Positions 54,236-61,818 of a stretch of 64,000 nucleotides of DNA are shown piece by piece (position 1 is the first letter of the stretch; the number at the start of each line of letters is the position of its first letter). The position numbers and the translations under genes were made by a program. A model generated the notes under the pieces. It worked only from the letters and a program-made list of their open reading frames with translations, was not told the origin of the DNA and searched no databases. This DNA comes from Deltaproteobacteria bacterium UBA6601. GTDB taxonomy: Bacteria > Myxococcota_A > UBA796 > UBA9615. The DNA lies in contig DJIF01000136.1 in assembly GCA_002433485.1 (NCBI GenBank), positions 1-64,000 of the forward strand. The letters are read 5' to 3'.

Positions 54236-56923
54236 CTAATCGAGGCTCAGCTCACCGCTCATGGTGATATAGGCAGCTGGGGCCGGCTCCCGCTCAAAGG
54301 TGGATGCACTCAAACCAAAGCCGCCCAGCTCAGGCATAGCAAAACCTCCCAAGCCGCCCAGGGTGTCCATGAGGGTTGGGATCAACAGATCGACAACGGC
54401 ATCCATGACGTTCTCAACCAGCTCACCGTCCACTACCCAGGGACTGGAGGTGACAAAGTCCATGTGGACGGTCGGGTTGGCGAAGCCGAACTGAATGTTG
54501 CCTTCCGCATCGAGGGTAAAGTCAGCATCGGCAACGACCGTAACCGCCAGCTGCATCATCAAGCCGCTGACGCCACCGGGGTCGCCATTGACGTTGATCA
54601 GCAGATCGCCGATAGCCAGAGACATCCCCCCAGCCGGCGCAGGCCCCACCACCGGTGGCAGCAGCGGCACCATGGCAAGCTCCAGGTAGGTCAACGGCAG
54701 GATCTCGGCCACCTGGCTGAGATCCAGACCCAGGCTGGACGCATCCATGGTCATGTTCATCACCCCGCCCTGCCAGGCCGAGTGCAACAGCTGATTGACG
54801 AAGCCGTCTTCCATGCTCAGATGTAGGTCCTCAGTAGCCGGATAGACCGGCCACAACGAGTTGACATCATAGAGAGCACCGAGCGTAGGAGGAGCGCTGG
54901 GTCCCTGCGGTGCAGAGACCACCGACTCCAGGGCAACCAACATGCCGTCATCGTCAATCTCAATGTCCTGCGGCAAGGCCTCAAGATCGATGGCCACCCC
55001 CATCAAGTCAATCTGAGTCTCGATCATCAAGTCGTCGAGGGCGTCCTCCAATAAGGGCGCCAGCTCGCTCTCAAGGATTCCCGGCAGGATCGAGGCCAGC
55101 ACACTGTCGATGAGTCCCGAGAACAAGGCCGTTGCGCCGTTGACCAGAAGATCAATCGCCCCGGTAAAGCCGCCCAACAGCAAGTTGAGGACGCTCTCCA
55201 ACGCAGAGCACAGAATCCCGCAGCCGCTTAGCTCCAGCCAGACATCTGTATCGATGTCGATGTCACTGCCATCAACCCCCATGGTGGTGTTACTGATGGT
55301 GACGTCGATGACCTCAACCGGGTCTGCCTCAAGCTGGACGTCAGTGTCGACCCAGATCTCATCTGCCCCACCCGAACCAGTGGCGCTGAACCAGACGTAG
55401 CCACAAGCAGTAAAGGTAGTAAAGAGGAGGTTAATAGAAATGCAGTCTCCAGCAAGTGCCGCGGGGGAGTGCGTCACGCTGACGCTGAGGGGCGAGAACT
55501 CGGCAAAGAAATTGAGATGTCCTTCAGGGACCCCCGCTTGCGGGTCAAGGTCCATGGTGGGATTACCCAGCGTGACCCCGCTCAGCACCAGCTCACCGCC
55601 GCCAAGCCCGGGGCCCAGGACCGAGCCCTCCAAGGCGCTGGTAATGTCGCCGCCGCTGATCAAGCCTTCAACCATCTCCTCGAGACCATCGATGGCGCCC
55701 TCGTTAAGGCGTGCAAGGATGGCATCCTGGTGCGGCTGCCCCTGGGGGGTGTAGTCCCCCCACAGGAAGGTCTGAAACAGATCACTGTGATTGTCGTCGC
55801 CATCGAGGCTCTCGATGTGCAGGGTATTGAGGCCGAAATCGGCGTTCATGTCGTAGGCAAAGGCACCCGAAGGATCGACACTGACTGCCTCGCCATTGAT
55901 GGACAGCGAGGCAACTCCGCTAAGCGAGTCACTAACCAGGCCAGTCACCTGAATCTGCTCGCCGCTCTGACGCTCCAGCTCAGCCCCCCGCGGCGGGTAG
56001 GTCAGGCGCACCAGCGGTCCGCTGGAGTCGACCAGGACCAGACCATCCTCAGCGTGGAGACCATAATCAGTGATGTCGGCGTGAACCTGGAACAGACCTT
56101 CATCGTGAAAGCGCACGAAGTTGCCCCAGGCCTCGACCCCACCGCCCGGCACCGCGGAAAGATCGACCGGGTGGTCGACCACGTTGCCGAAGTTGTCCTC
56201 GACCAGGGTCTCCACCACGACGCCCTGGCCACGCTCAACATCATAAGAAGACAGCGTGATGGACAGCGAGCCGGGCGGCCCGGCCAGCACCGATAGGGGC
56301 TCGGAGTCAACCGCGCTGCCGTCGGCGAGGGTCGCCTTAATGATGTAGTTGCCCGCGACAATGGCGGTAAGGTCACTGTCCGCGATGGTCAGGCTCGGGC
56401 TGGCGCTATAGACCAGTGATTCCTGCTCTTCAGGGAGGCTGTTGCCGTAGGCGTCAAAGACCTCGGCACGAAAAGCCAGCGGAACCCCTGCCTCAACGAT
56501 GGGAGCCGCTAGGCTCAGATCAACGATTGCCGCCGGCCCCGGGCGAACCACCACCGAGGCAGAACCAACCCGCGTTGAGCCGAGAATCTCCACGGAGACA
56601 AACCAAGTATAGGTTCCGACGCTGGCAAAGCGATATTGACCATCCCCGTCACTCATAGCGCCCAGCGATGGGCTCATCTCGGTGGCAAAGGCAACTGCAT
56701 CACTGACGTCTTCACCGGTGGGCGCAGTCAGGCTTGCAGTAAAGGTAACAGCCTCCCCGGCAGACACCTCAGCAGCAGATGCCGCCACTTCCAGAACGTA
56801 ATCAGATGGCCCCCAGTCGCGGGGCGGGGCGGGCAGAGCTGTGACCTCTCCCTCAGTGCAGCCCAGCGGGCTGAGGAAGGACAGCAGCGCAACAGTGAGG
56901 AGCAGCCTTCGGGCAAGCAACAT
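54236..56923 (-). CDS. Large lipoprotein with Ig-like modules and a possible TULIP-like C-terminus
   Basis: 895 residues from ATG 56923. Lipobox LSPLGC with Cys22. Residues about 40-310 carry three to four Ig/filamin-like beta modules (SAGEAVTFTASLTAP, AGVPLAFRAEVFDAYGNSL, RGQGVVVETLVEDNFGNVV). About 310-390 is a further Ig-like unit with GVASLSINGEAVSVD. From about 430 to the end the sequence is amphipathic, with repeated Gly/Leu-rich segments. The end is LMDTLGGLGGFAMPELGGFG. Such PxLxGF endings recall BPI/TULIP lipid-binding domains, but I cannot prove it. It probably binds lipids or hydrophobic ligands at the outer membrane. Confidence 0.75.
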   Translation of the reverse strand: MLLARRLLLTVALLSFLSPLGCTEGEVTALPAPPRDWGPSDYVLEVAASAAEVSAGEAVTFTASLTAPTGEDVSDAVAFATEMSPSLGAMSDGDGQYRFASVGTYTWFVSVEILGSTRVGSASVVVRPGPAAIVDLSLAAPIVEAGVPLAFRAEVFDAYGNSLPEEQESLVYSASPSLTIADSDLTAIVAGNYIIKATLADGSAVDSEPLSVLAGPPGSLSITLSSYDVERGQGVVVETLVEDNFGNVVDHPVDLSAVPGGGVEAWGNFVRFHDEGLFQVHADITDYGLHAEDGLVLVDSSGPLVRLTYPPRGAELERQSGEQIQVTGLVSDSLSGVASLSINGEAVSVDPSGAFAYDMNADFGLNTLHIESLDGDDNHSDLFQTFLWGDYTPQGQPHQDAILARLNEGAIDGLEEMVEGLISGGDITSALEGSVLGPGLGGGELVLSGVTLGNPTMDLDPQAGVPEGHLNFFAEFSPLSVSVTHSPAALAGDCISINLLFTTFTACGYVWFSATGSGGADEIWVDTDVQLEADPVEVIDVTISNTTMGVDGSDIDIDTDVWLELSGCGILCSALESVLNLLLGGFTGAIDLLVNGATALFSGLIDSVLASILPGILESELAPLLEDALDDLMIETQIDLMGVAIDLEALPQDIEIDDDGMLVALESVVSAPQGPSAPPTLGALYDVNSLWPVYPATEDLHLSMEDGFVNQLLHSAWQGGVMNMTMDASSLGLDLSQVAEILPLTYLELAMVPLLPPVVGPAPAGGMSLAIGDLLINVNGDPGGVSGLMMQLAVTVVADADFTLDAEGNIQFGFANPTVHMDFVTSSPWVVDGELVENVMDAVVDLLIPTLMDTLGGLGGFAMPELGGFGLSASTFEREPAPAAYITMSGELSLD

Positions 56924-57086
56924 ATGGGTCCTTGAAGCTATTTGGGTGCATCGGGAATGTAGCACAGGCAACCCTCAATTCCCGGGGATTTCAGCTGCCC
57001 GACGGTAAGCATGCTGCCCTCCAGCTGCGCTGTATTCACCAGCAGAACAGCCCTCCCCAGACCGCAGTATCAGCCCCCAGAACGGG

Positions 57087-57114
57087 AGACGGCCGGCCCG
57101 AGGGCCAGCCGTCT
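57087..57114. terminator. Hairpin between the large lipoprotein and the small minus-strand lipoprotein
   Basis: AGACGGCCGGCCC / GGGCCAGCCGTCT with a two-base gap: 13 bp with one mismatch. It lies about 30 bases after the stop of the minus-strand small lipoprotein (57146). There is no clear T-run. Confidence 0.55.
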
Positions 57115-57122
57115 CTGATTCA

Positions 57123-57140
57123 TTCTCGCGATTGCGAGAA
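57123..57140. terminator. Small 7-bp hairpin just after the minus-strand small lipoprotein
   Basis: TTCTCGC, a four-base loop, then GCGAGAA. It is five bases beyond the TAG at 57146. It may end that transcript together with the larger hairpin at 57087. Confidence 0.4.
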
Positions 57141-57145
57141 AGCGA

Positions 57146-57274
57146 CTATGCCGCGCTGTCGTCGTCGTCGCCAGCGGCGCTGTCGTCGTCATCGGCACCG
57201 CCACCGCAAGCGATCATGGTCACGGTAGTAGCGGCAAACATAAGGCCCAGGAGGAGGGCAAGCATCTTCTTCAT
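57146..57274 (-). CDS. Tiny lipoprotein A with two DDDDSA units
   Basis: 42 residues: signal and lipobox residues 1-23 (MKKMLALLLGLM, then TMIAC with Cys23), mature tail GGGADDDDSAAGDDDDSAA. GGAG at 57281-57284 with a six-base spacer sets the ATG at 57274. The longer frame to 57418 has no start with a better site and a non-signal N-terminus. The first 71 bases are identical to the plus-strand gene at 57806, in opposite orientation. The mature peptide would be an acidic, lipidated 20-mer. The DDDDSAAGDDDDSA run also occurs in the protein at 6824. Function unknown; not previously seen by me as a gene family. Acidic tail may bind calcium. Confidence 0.75.
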   Translation of the reverse strand: MKKMLALLLGLMFAATTVTMIACGGGADDDDSAAGDDDDSAA

Positions 57275-57410
57275 CTTCAACTCCAAGCAATGCGGCCAAA
57301 TGGCCAGTAATCCGACGACTGCAGCTTCAAGGCTGCGGTCGCAAGAGCTGCTCTGAACACAACCGACCAGAGCAGCGGGACTATTAGCCGAGGTGGGCAG
57401 GTCCAACAAG

Positions 57411-57430
57411 TCGGGCACTTTGTTGCCCGA
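57411..57430. promoter_or_regulatory. Inverted repeat TCGGGC-N8-GCCCGA (site A)
   Basis: Half-sites TCGGGC (57411-57416) and GCCCGA (57425-57430), spacer of eight. It lies 137 bases upstream of small lipoprotein A. The same half-sites and the same spacer occur at site B. Confidence 0.55.
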
Positions 57431-57600
57431 AAGAGATTCAGCTGCAACCGCAAAAAAAAATTATTCGCCGCTAAGTACCTGCTTTTAAAGCATTATCTTT
57501 CGAATGTTCGGTGACGGATCTCCCTGCGGCCCCGACATGGATGTCGCGAGTCCTAAGTGGCACCGCGACAAGACTGTCGCAGTTGCGTTCGACCTCGAGC

Positions 57601-57628
57601 CAGATCGGGCTTTAATATGCCCGATCTG
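57601..57628. promoter_or_regulatory. Inverted repeat CAGATCGGGC-N8-GCCCGATCTG (site B)
   Basis: Perfect 10-bp arms, eight-base A+T-rich spacer. The inner core TCGGGC-N8-GCCCGA is the same as site A. It lies upstream of small lipoprotein B (57806). It could be an operator or a hairpin. Confidence 0.6.
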
Positions 57629-57792
57629 TTTCGAGGAAATGCACTCAAGGCGACCCAAGAATTGACGCTAATTGGGGCACTGGTATCCATACAGGCTAGC
57701 GCTGGAGCTGAAAACGCAAGCTCGTTTTGCCCATGGCATGCAAGTTGCTGTAAGAAGGGCACGTTGGGGCCCGGAGGTCCCGGAAACTGTTG

Positions 57793-57798
57793 AAGGAG
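57793..57798 (+). promoter_or_regulatory. Ribosome binding site for small lipoprotein B
   Basis: AAGGAG, seven bases before ATG 57806. It confirms that this 44-codon frame is a real gene. Confidence 0.75.
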
Positions 57799-57805
57799 AA
57801 TTGAA

Positions 57806-57940
57806 ATGAAGAAGATGCTTGCCCTCCTCCTGGGCCTTATGTTTGCCGCTACTACCGTGACCATGATCGCTTGCGGAAGTGGTGGAGACGACGACGACAG
57901 CGCTCACGATCATCACGACGACGACGACAGCGCGCACTAA
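57806..57940 (+). CDS. Tiny lipoprotein B with Asp/His-rich tail
   Basis: 44 residues. Residues 1-24 are the same as in lipoprotein A, and the first 71 bases are identical. After Cys23 the tail is GSGGDDDDSAHDHHDDDDSAH, acidic with five His, a possible metal-binding peptide. A strong AAGGAG with spacer seven precedes ATG. A terminator-like hairpin at 58000-58023 with a following TTTCT ends the transcript. The gene is too short for usual gene callers. Function unknown. Confidence 0.78.
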   Translation: MKKMLALLLGLMFAATTVTMIACGSGGDDDDSAHDHHDDDDSAH

Positions 57941-57958
57941 ACATAAAACCTCAAGCCT

Positions 57959-57993
57959 GCGAGCTTGCCGGGCCCAGGCCCGAAAAAGCTCGC
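57959..57993 (+). terminator. Nested hairpin after small lipoprotein B
   Basis: Outer arms GCGAGCTT and AAGCTCGC, inner arms CGGGCC and GGCCCG with a two-base loop. Lies 18 bases after the stop. No T-run follows. It may stabilise the transcript 3' end. Confidence 0.45.
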
Positions 57994-57999
57994 ACGAAG

Positions 58000-58026
58000 C
58001 GGCTACCCCCACCAGGGTGGCCGTTT
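58000..58026 (+). terminator. Rho-independent terminator after small lipoprotein B
   Basis: CGGCTACCC, a six-base loop, then GGGTGGCCG (one T-G wobble pair), followed by TTTCT. Orientation fits the plus-strand gene ending at 57940. Confidence 0.6.
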
Positions 58027-58124
58027 CTACTTGGGGATGTCGGTCGATGCAGTGATCACTACTGGTAGCGGCAAGCTCAATCCCGCCGCTGCAGAATCTT
58101 GCCCCCCGAAAGGAGCGGCTACCT

Positions 58125-59117
58125 TCAAGCGGTGATGCGCTCCAGCGCTGCCAGAAGACTGGCCTGATCGCGAACTACGCCACCCACCTGGGAGACGGTA
58201 AGCCCAGCAACCGCCGAGGCCAGATGACCACAGGCCTCAAGTTCCCAGCCCCGCGCCAGCCCATATAAGAAGCCGCCCGCGTAGGCATCACCGGCCCCGG
58301 TGGTATCCACTGCCGCAACCGAAACGGCCGCAATGGGAATAAGACTGGCGCCACGCTTGATGATACTGCCCTGCTTGCCCAACTTCACAACCGCGGTATC
58401 CGTCCACTCCGCCACTGTGTCGAGGGCCTGCTCCGGCCCACTGCCGGTAAGCATCCGCGCCTCTTCCTCGTTCATGAAGACCACATCGGCGTAGTCGCGT
58501 ATGACCTTCTCCACATCACCGCGGCACTGGTCGATGACGAAGGGATCGGCCACATCAAACGAGATGCGAGTACCGGCCTTAAGGGCCCGCTCTAAGGCGA
58601 GCATTGCAGCCTCACCCATCTGGCCACCGGTAAACAGATAGCCGGTCAGATGCAGCCAGCTGGAAGTCTCCACCGCGTCAACCGGCAGCTCAGTCGGACC
58701 CAGCTCCATGGCCCCACCCAGATCCGTCAGCATGGTCCGTTCTGCATCTTCTCGCGAGACAATGCTCAAGCACTTGCCGGTAGCGATGTCCTCGCGACGA
58801 CGCAGATGATGAGAGCCCAGCACTTCTGCCAGTCGATCTGAATAAGCCTCACCAAGAGAATCATTGCCCACCAGTCCGCAGAAGGTGCTCTTACCGCCGA
58901 GCAATGCAACCATAGATACGGAGTTGGCCCCCGAGCCGCCAGGGTGTAGCTCAACCTCTTCGCCTGGAACCTCATCATAGACCGCCCGCCAGCGCGCATC
59001 GCTTACCAGGTGCATGGTGCCCCGTTGTAGCCCGTGTCGAAGCACAAGGTCCTGATCGTCAGTAACTACAAGGGCATCTACCAGGGCATTGCCAAGACCA
59101 AAAACGTCGTATGTCAT
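58125..59117 (-). CDS. PfkB-family carbohydrate/adenosine kinase
   Basis: 330 residues from ATG 59117, with GGAG at 59124-59127; the longer frame (59201) overlaps the divergent gene. PfkB motifs: LHPGGSGANSVSMVALLGG (first signature) and VDTTGAGDAYAGGFLYGLA (second signature with catalytic Asp). The N-terminal GLGNALVDALVV and the middle FVIDQC stretch resemble adenosine-kinase-like and ribokinase-like enzymes. It phosphorylates a sugar or nucleoside with ATP. Adenosine kinase is possible given the nucleoside genes elsewhere, but it is not near them. Confidence 0.88.
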   Translation of the reverse strand: MTYDVFGLGNALVDALVVTDDQDLVLRHGLQRGTMHLVSDARWRAVYDEVPGEEVELHPGGSGANSVSMVALLGGKSTFCGLVGNDSLGEAYSDRLAEVLGSHHLRRREDIATGKCLSIVSREDAERTMLTDLGGAMELGPTELPVDAVETSSWLHLTGYLFTGGQMGEAAMLALERALKAGTRISFDVADPFVIDQCRGDVEKVIRDYADVVFMNEEEARMLTGSGPEQALDTVAEWTDTAVVKLGKQGSIIKRGASLIPIAAVSVAAVDTTGAGDAYAGGFLYGLARGWELEACGHLASAVAGLTVSQVGGVVRDQASLLAALERITA

Positions 59118-59230
59118 CTCTATCTCCGCTGCGAAGCGACACCGGGGAGTGCCCCGCTGTGATCGGCGTGGCAAACTACGCCCTGCCCGGGGGGTGGTCA
59201 ACCAGATTCTCCCTATCGCTTCCCCGGCAA

Positions 59231-59236
59231 GAGAGG
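59231..59236 (+). promoter_or_regulatory. Ribosome binding site for the GTG start at 59243
   Basis: GAGAGG, six bases before GTG. It selects a start that makes a proper lipoprotein signal, rather than the ATG at 59111, which overlaps the divergent kinase gene. Confidence 0.6.
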
Positions 59237-59242
59237 TCTCCG

Positions 59243-60253
59243 GTGCTGCCCCTTCGTCGGCTCAGTCTGCTGTTGCCTTACCTAGCGCTACTGGCGGCCT
59301 GTGGCGGCTCTGGTCACGGCGACCAACAGGCCCTGGCGGAACAGGAACCCCCAACCCCGCCACGTCTCGAAGGTGTTGATGCGGTACATCTGGTGGAGGC
59401 CTTCCCCCAGGAGCCCATCAAGGAGGGCGAAGCCTGGGTGCGGCCCGGTAGCGTATCCAACATCGTTAAAAAGCAACAGCCAGAACCACCGAGTGTGCCC
59501 ACTGCAACGGACACCACCGCGGACCGCAAGGCAGAGCCCAGCAACGCGAGCGCAAGGCAATCACTGCCCGGCTCTGCAGCGCAAGGGGGTGAGGGCATGA
59601 TCAGTGAAGCCAGCCGAGAGCTTGCCGCTAACCCTACCGCGGCAAATGAGCAGCTCGCTGCCGAGTTGGTCGCTGACCCAACTCCCCCCCGACAACAAGG
59701 GCAAGCACGCTCCACGGCCAAAGCAGAGCCAAACAAGCCAGCAAGGTCGGCCAACGCCCAACCGGTCGTCGGAGAACCTGCTTCACCGGCAGCGAACACC
59801 AGCGCCGCCAGCACTACCCGACGGACAACCACCAGTGAAGCAATCGGCACGACCGACCAGGCAGCCAGACCCGCTTCCACAGCCCAAACCAACGCTGCCA
59901 CGACCAACAAGGAACTTGTGGCGCCCACCGCAGCGGACAAGTTGAGCGTCGCTACTGCGGCGCTGGCTACCCGCATCGAGAACCGCCAGCCGGTCGGTGT
60001 CGCCGACCGCTTCGCCGAAGGCACGCGCGTCTACCTCTTTAACACCATCATCAACCCGGACGGCAACAAGGTCCTGGTTCATCATCGCTGGTATCGGGGC
60101 GAGGAGCGGGCAGCATCAGTAAAATTGAGTGTCAAGGCCGCGCGATGGCGCACCTGGTCGGTGATCCCGGTCTATGGGAAAGGACCCTGGCGAGTTGATG
60201 TGGTAGCCCCCTCAGGTCGGGTATTTCACACCGAACGTTTTACCGTCGAGTAA
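59243..60253 (+). CDS. Lipoprotein with Ala/Thr/Pro-rich linker and DUF2914 domain
   Basis: 336 residues from GTG 59243. Lipobox LLAAC with Cys20. Residues about 25-235 are low-complexity Ala/Pro/Thr/Ser/Gln linker. The C-terminal 100 residues form a DUF2914 domain (RFAEGTRVYLFNTIINPDG, VHHRWYRGEERAASVKLSVKA, WRVDVVAPSGRVFHTERFTV). DUF2914 proteins are surface lipoproteins of unknown role that have an Ig-like beta fold. Linkers of this kind span the wall. Divergent from the PfkB gene (125 bases between starts). Confidence 0.85.
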   Translation: MLPLRRLSLLLPYLALLAACGGSGHGDQQALAEQEPPTPPRLEGVDAVHLVEAFPQEPIKEGEAWVRPGSVSNIVKKQQPEPPSVPTATDTTADRKAEPSNASARQSLPGSAAQGGEGMISEASRELAANPTAANEQLAAELVADPTPPRQQGQARSTAKAEPNKPARSANAQPVVGEPASPAANTSAASTTRRTTTSEAIGTTDQAARPASTAQTNAATTNKELVAPTAADKLSVATAALATRIENRQPVGVADRFAEGTRVYLFNTIINPDGNKVLVHHRWYRGEERAASVKLSVKAARWRTWSVIPVYGKGPWRVDVVAPSGRVFHTERFTVE

Positions 60254-60297
60254 GCCGAGCCGCCGCTGCGCTCCGGGCCTGGGACCGAACCCCACGG

Positions 60298-61818
60298 CTA
60301 GCCCGGCAGACGCCCTCCAAGTTGGGCTGCCAGGCCACCAGCAAGCATCAGACTCAAAGCGATGATGCTGACTTGCGGATTAACCCCAAGCACATCTGGA
60401 CAGATCGAGCCATCCATCACGAACAAGCCCTCACTACCGTAGAGTTCACCCCGACAATCAACCGCTGAGTGGCGAGCATCATTACCCATCCGAATCGAAC
60501 CATGGGGATGACTCGAATAAAGCGTCATCATCTGCTTGAGACGCACCCGGTCCGGACGCAACTGCTCCCGCACTTCTGCTACTGAACGGAGTGGAGCGAG
60601 ACCGTGGATCCCGGCATAGACAGTGTCCATGCCCGCCGCCAGCAACAGCTCCGCAGAACGCTCCAGCACCTTGAGAATCCGCACCCGATCGGCCTCAATG
60701 AGGTCATAGGAGATCCGCGACTTACCGGGCAAGCCGTGGGGCCGGACCGTACCCTCGCTCTGATCGGCAACCATTCCTCCCAGGGCAGTCATCTGGGCAA
60801 AGTCCCGCATCCGCTCGCCGCCCTGAGCCCCGAAGGGAAAGTTGATCCAGAACACCTCAGGCGTTGCCCACCAGCTCTCCAGGATCATCCGATCGTCGCG
60901 CAAGAACTCATCACAATAAAAACCCTGTGGAGTGCCGTTCCAGCCCTCGATCCGATCACTGCCAATGCCAATGACCCCGCTGGCCGGATGAACCTTTAGA
61001 TGCCGGCCTACATGGTTATTACCCAGCCCGTTGTGCAACAAGAATGCTGGACTCTGAATGGCGCTACCCGCAAGGACAACAGCTCGAGAATCAACCCGCA
61101 AACTACCGATGGGCGCCCGGGTTGCTGGGTCCAGCAAGGTTGCCTGAACACCTGTCACCCGCGAGCCTGAGCTGTGGGCGACTTCGACCCTGGCGTTAGT
61201 GATGAAGCGAGCGCCCAGTTCTTCGGCCGCAGGGATAAAGGTTCGTGCCACCGACAACTTGGCACCAGTCGGACAGCCCGTATTGCAGGCCCCACAGCCG
61301 ACGCAAGCAGGAGCATTCCTCGGCATCGGCCCCCCCGACCAGCCCAAGGCCTTCAGCCCACGCATACAAGCGGCGTTGTTCCCCCCGTAAACGGCCGGAT
61401 TGGACGGTGTCACCTGGAGCATCTGCTCGGCCTTCTCCAGAAAAGGCAGCAGTTCGTCGTACTCAAAATCGAGTCCATGGTCACGATGCCATTCCTCAAA
61501 ACGCCAGCGCGGCAGGCGGAAGCAGATCCCCGAATTGACAACCGTCGAGCCGCCCAGGCACTCACCACCAGCAACGGGAATGAACACATTGCCGCGCATC
61601 AACCGCTGGCCGTCCTCGGCATAGAGCTGTCGGCTGGCAACACCAAGGTCCTGACTGAAGTCCTGCTGGCCAAAATGACCACCGGCTTCGAGGCAGATAA
61701 CCCTCAGCCCGGCACGGGCAAGGGTCCAGGCCGCAGCAGCTCCACCGGCCCCGGAACCGATGATGCAAACGTCGGTGACAATCCGCTCAACCCCAAGCTC
61801 AGTGCTCTCAACGCTCAC
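60298..61818 (-). CDS. GMC-family FAD oxidoreductase
   Basis: 506 residues from GTG 61818, which overlaps the stop of the upstream small subunit gene as GTGA; GGAG is nearby. FAD site CIIGSGAGGAAAAWTLARAG (residues about 18-37); GGECLGGSTVVNSGI; the Cys-rich CVGCGACNTGCPTGAK near 170, as in long-chain alcohol oxidase-type members; catalytic His in SSHPHGSIRMG and VNPQVSIIALS at the end. Such enzymes oxidise alcohols with a quinone, cytochrome or oxygen as acceptor. With its partner it is likely a periplasmic alcohol or sugar dehydrogenase. Confidence 0.9.
   Translation of the reverse strand: MSVESTELGVERIVTDVCIIGSGAGGAAAAWTLARAGLRVICLEAGGHFGQQDFSQDLGVASRQLYAEDGQRLMRGNVFIPVAGGECLGGSTVVNSGICFRLPRWRFEEWHRDHGLDFEYDELLPFLEKAEQMLQVTPSNPAVYGGNNAACMRGLKALGWSGGPMPRNAPACVGCGACNTGCPTGAKLSVARTFIPAAEELGARFITNARVEVAHSSGSRVTGVQATLLDPATRAPIGSLRVDSRAVVLAGSAIQSPAFLLHNGLGNNHVGRHLKVHPASGVIGIGSDRIEGWNGTPQGFYCDEFLRDDRMILESWWATPEVFWINFPFGAQGGERMRDFAQMTALGGMVADQSEGTVRPHGLPGKSRISYDLIEADRVRILKVLERSAELLLAAGMDTVYAGIHGLAPLRSVAEVREQLRPDRVRLKQMMTLYSSHPHGSIRMGNDARHSAVDCRGELYGSEGLFVMDGSICPDVLGVNPQVSIIALSLMLAGGLAAQLGGRLPG

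Larger units (their letters stand above)
57275..57805. other. 531-base intergenic region between the twin small lipoprotein genes
   Basis: No gene is supported here. The region is unusually A+T-rich for the window near 57430-57510 (nine-A run at 57452-57460). It holds two TCGGGC-N8-GCCCGA inverted repeats (57411-57430 and 57605-57624) and a 7-bp inverted repeat TGTCGCG/CGCGACA (57542-57570). Each lipoprotein gene therefore has a long upstream leader (about 137 and 182 bases from its inverted repeat). Promoters for both must lie here. An open frame at 57557-57793 is probably noncoding. Confidence 0.6.

Noticed and set aside
57557..57793. Plus-strand open frame of 78 codons in the twin-lipoprotein gap
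   Set aside because: It spans inverted repeat B, has no RBS at ATG 57557, and its protein has no domain. An internal ATG at 57617 was also considered and has no support.
59314..60024. Minus-strand open frame of 236 codons opposite the DUF2914 lipoprotein
   Set aside because: Opposite an Ala/Thr/Pro-rich linker of low complexity; no start site or domain.
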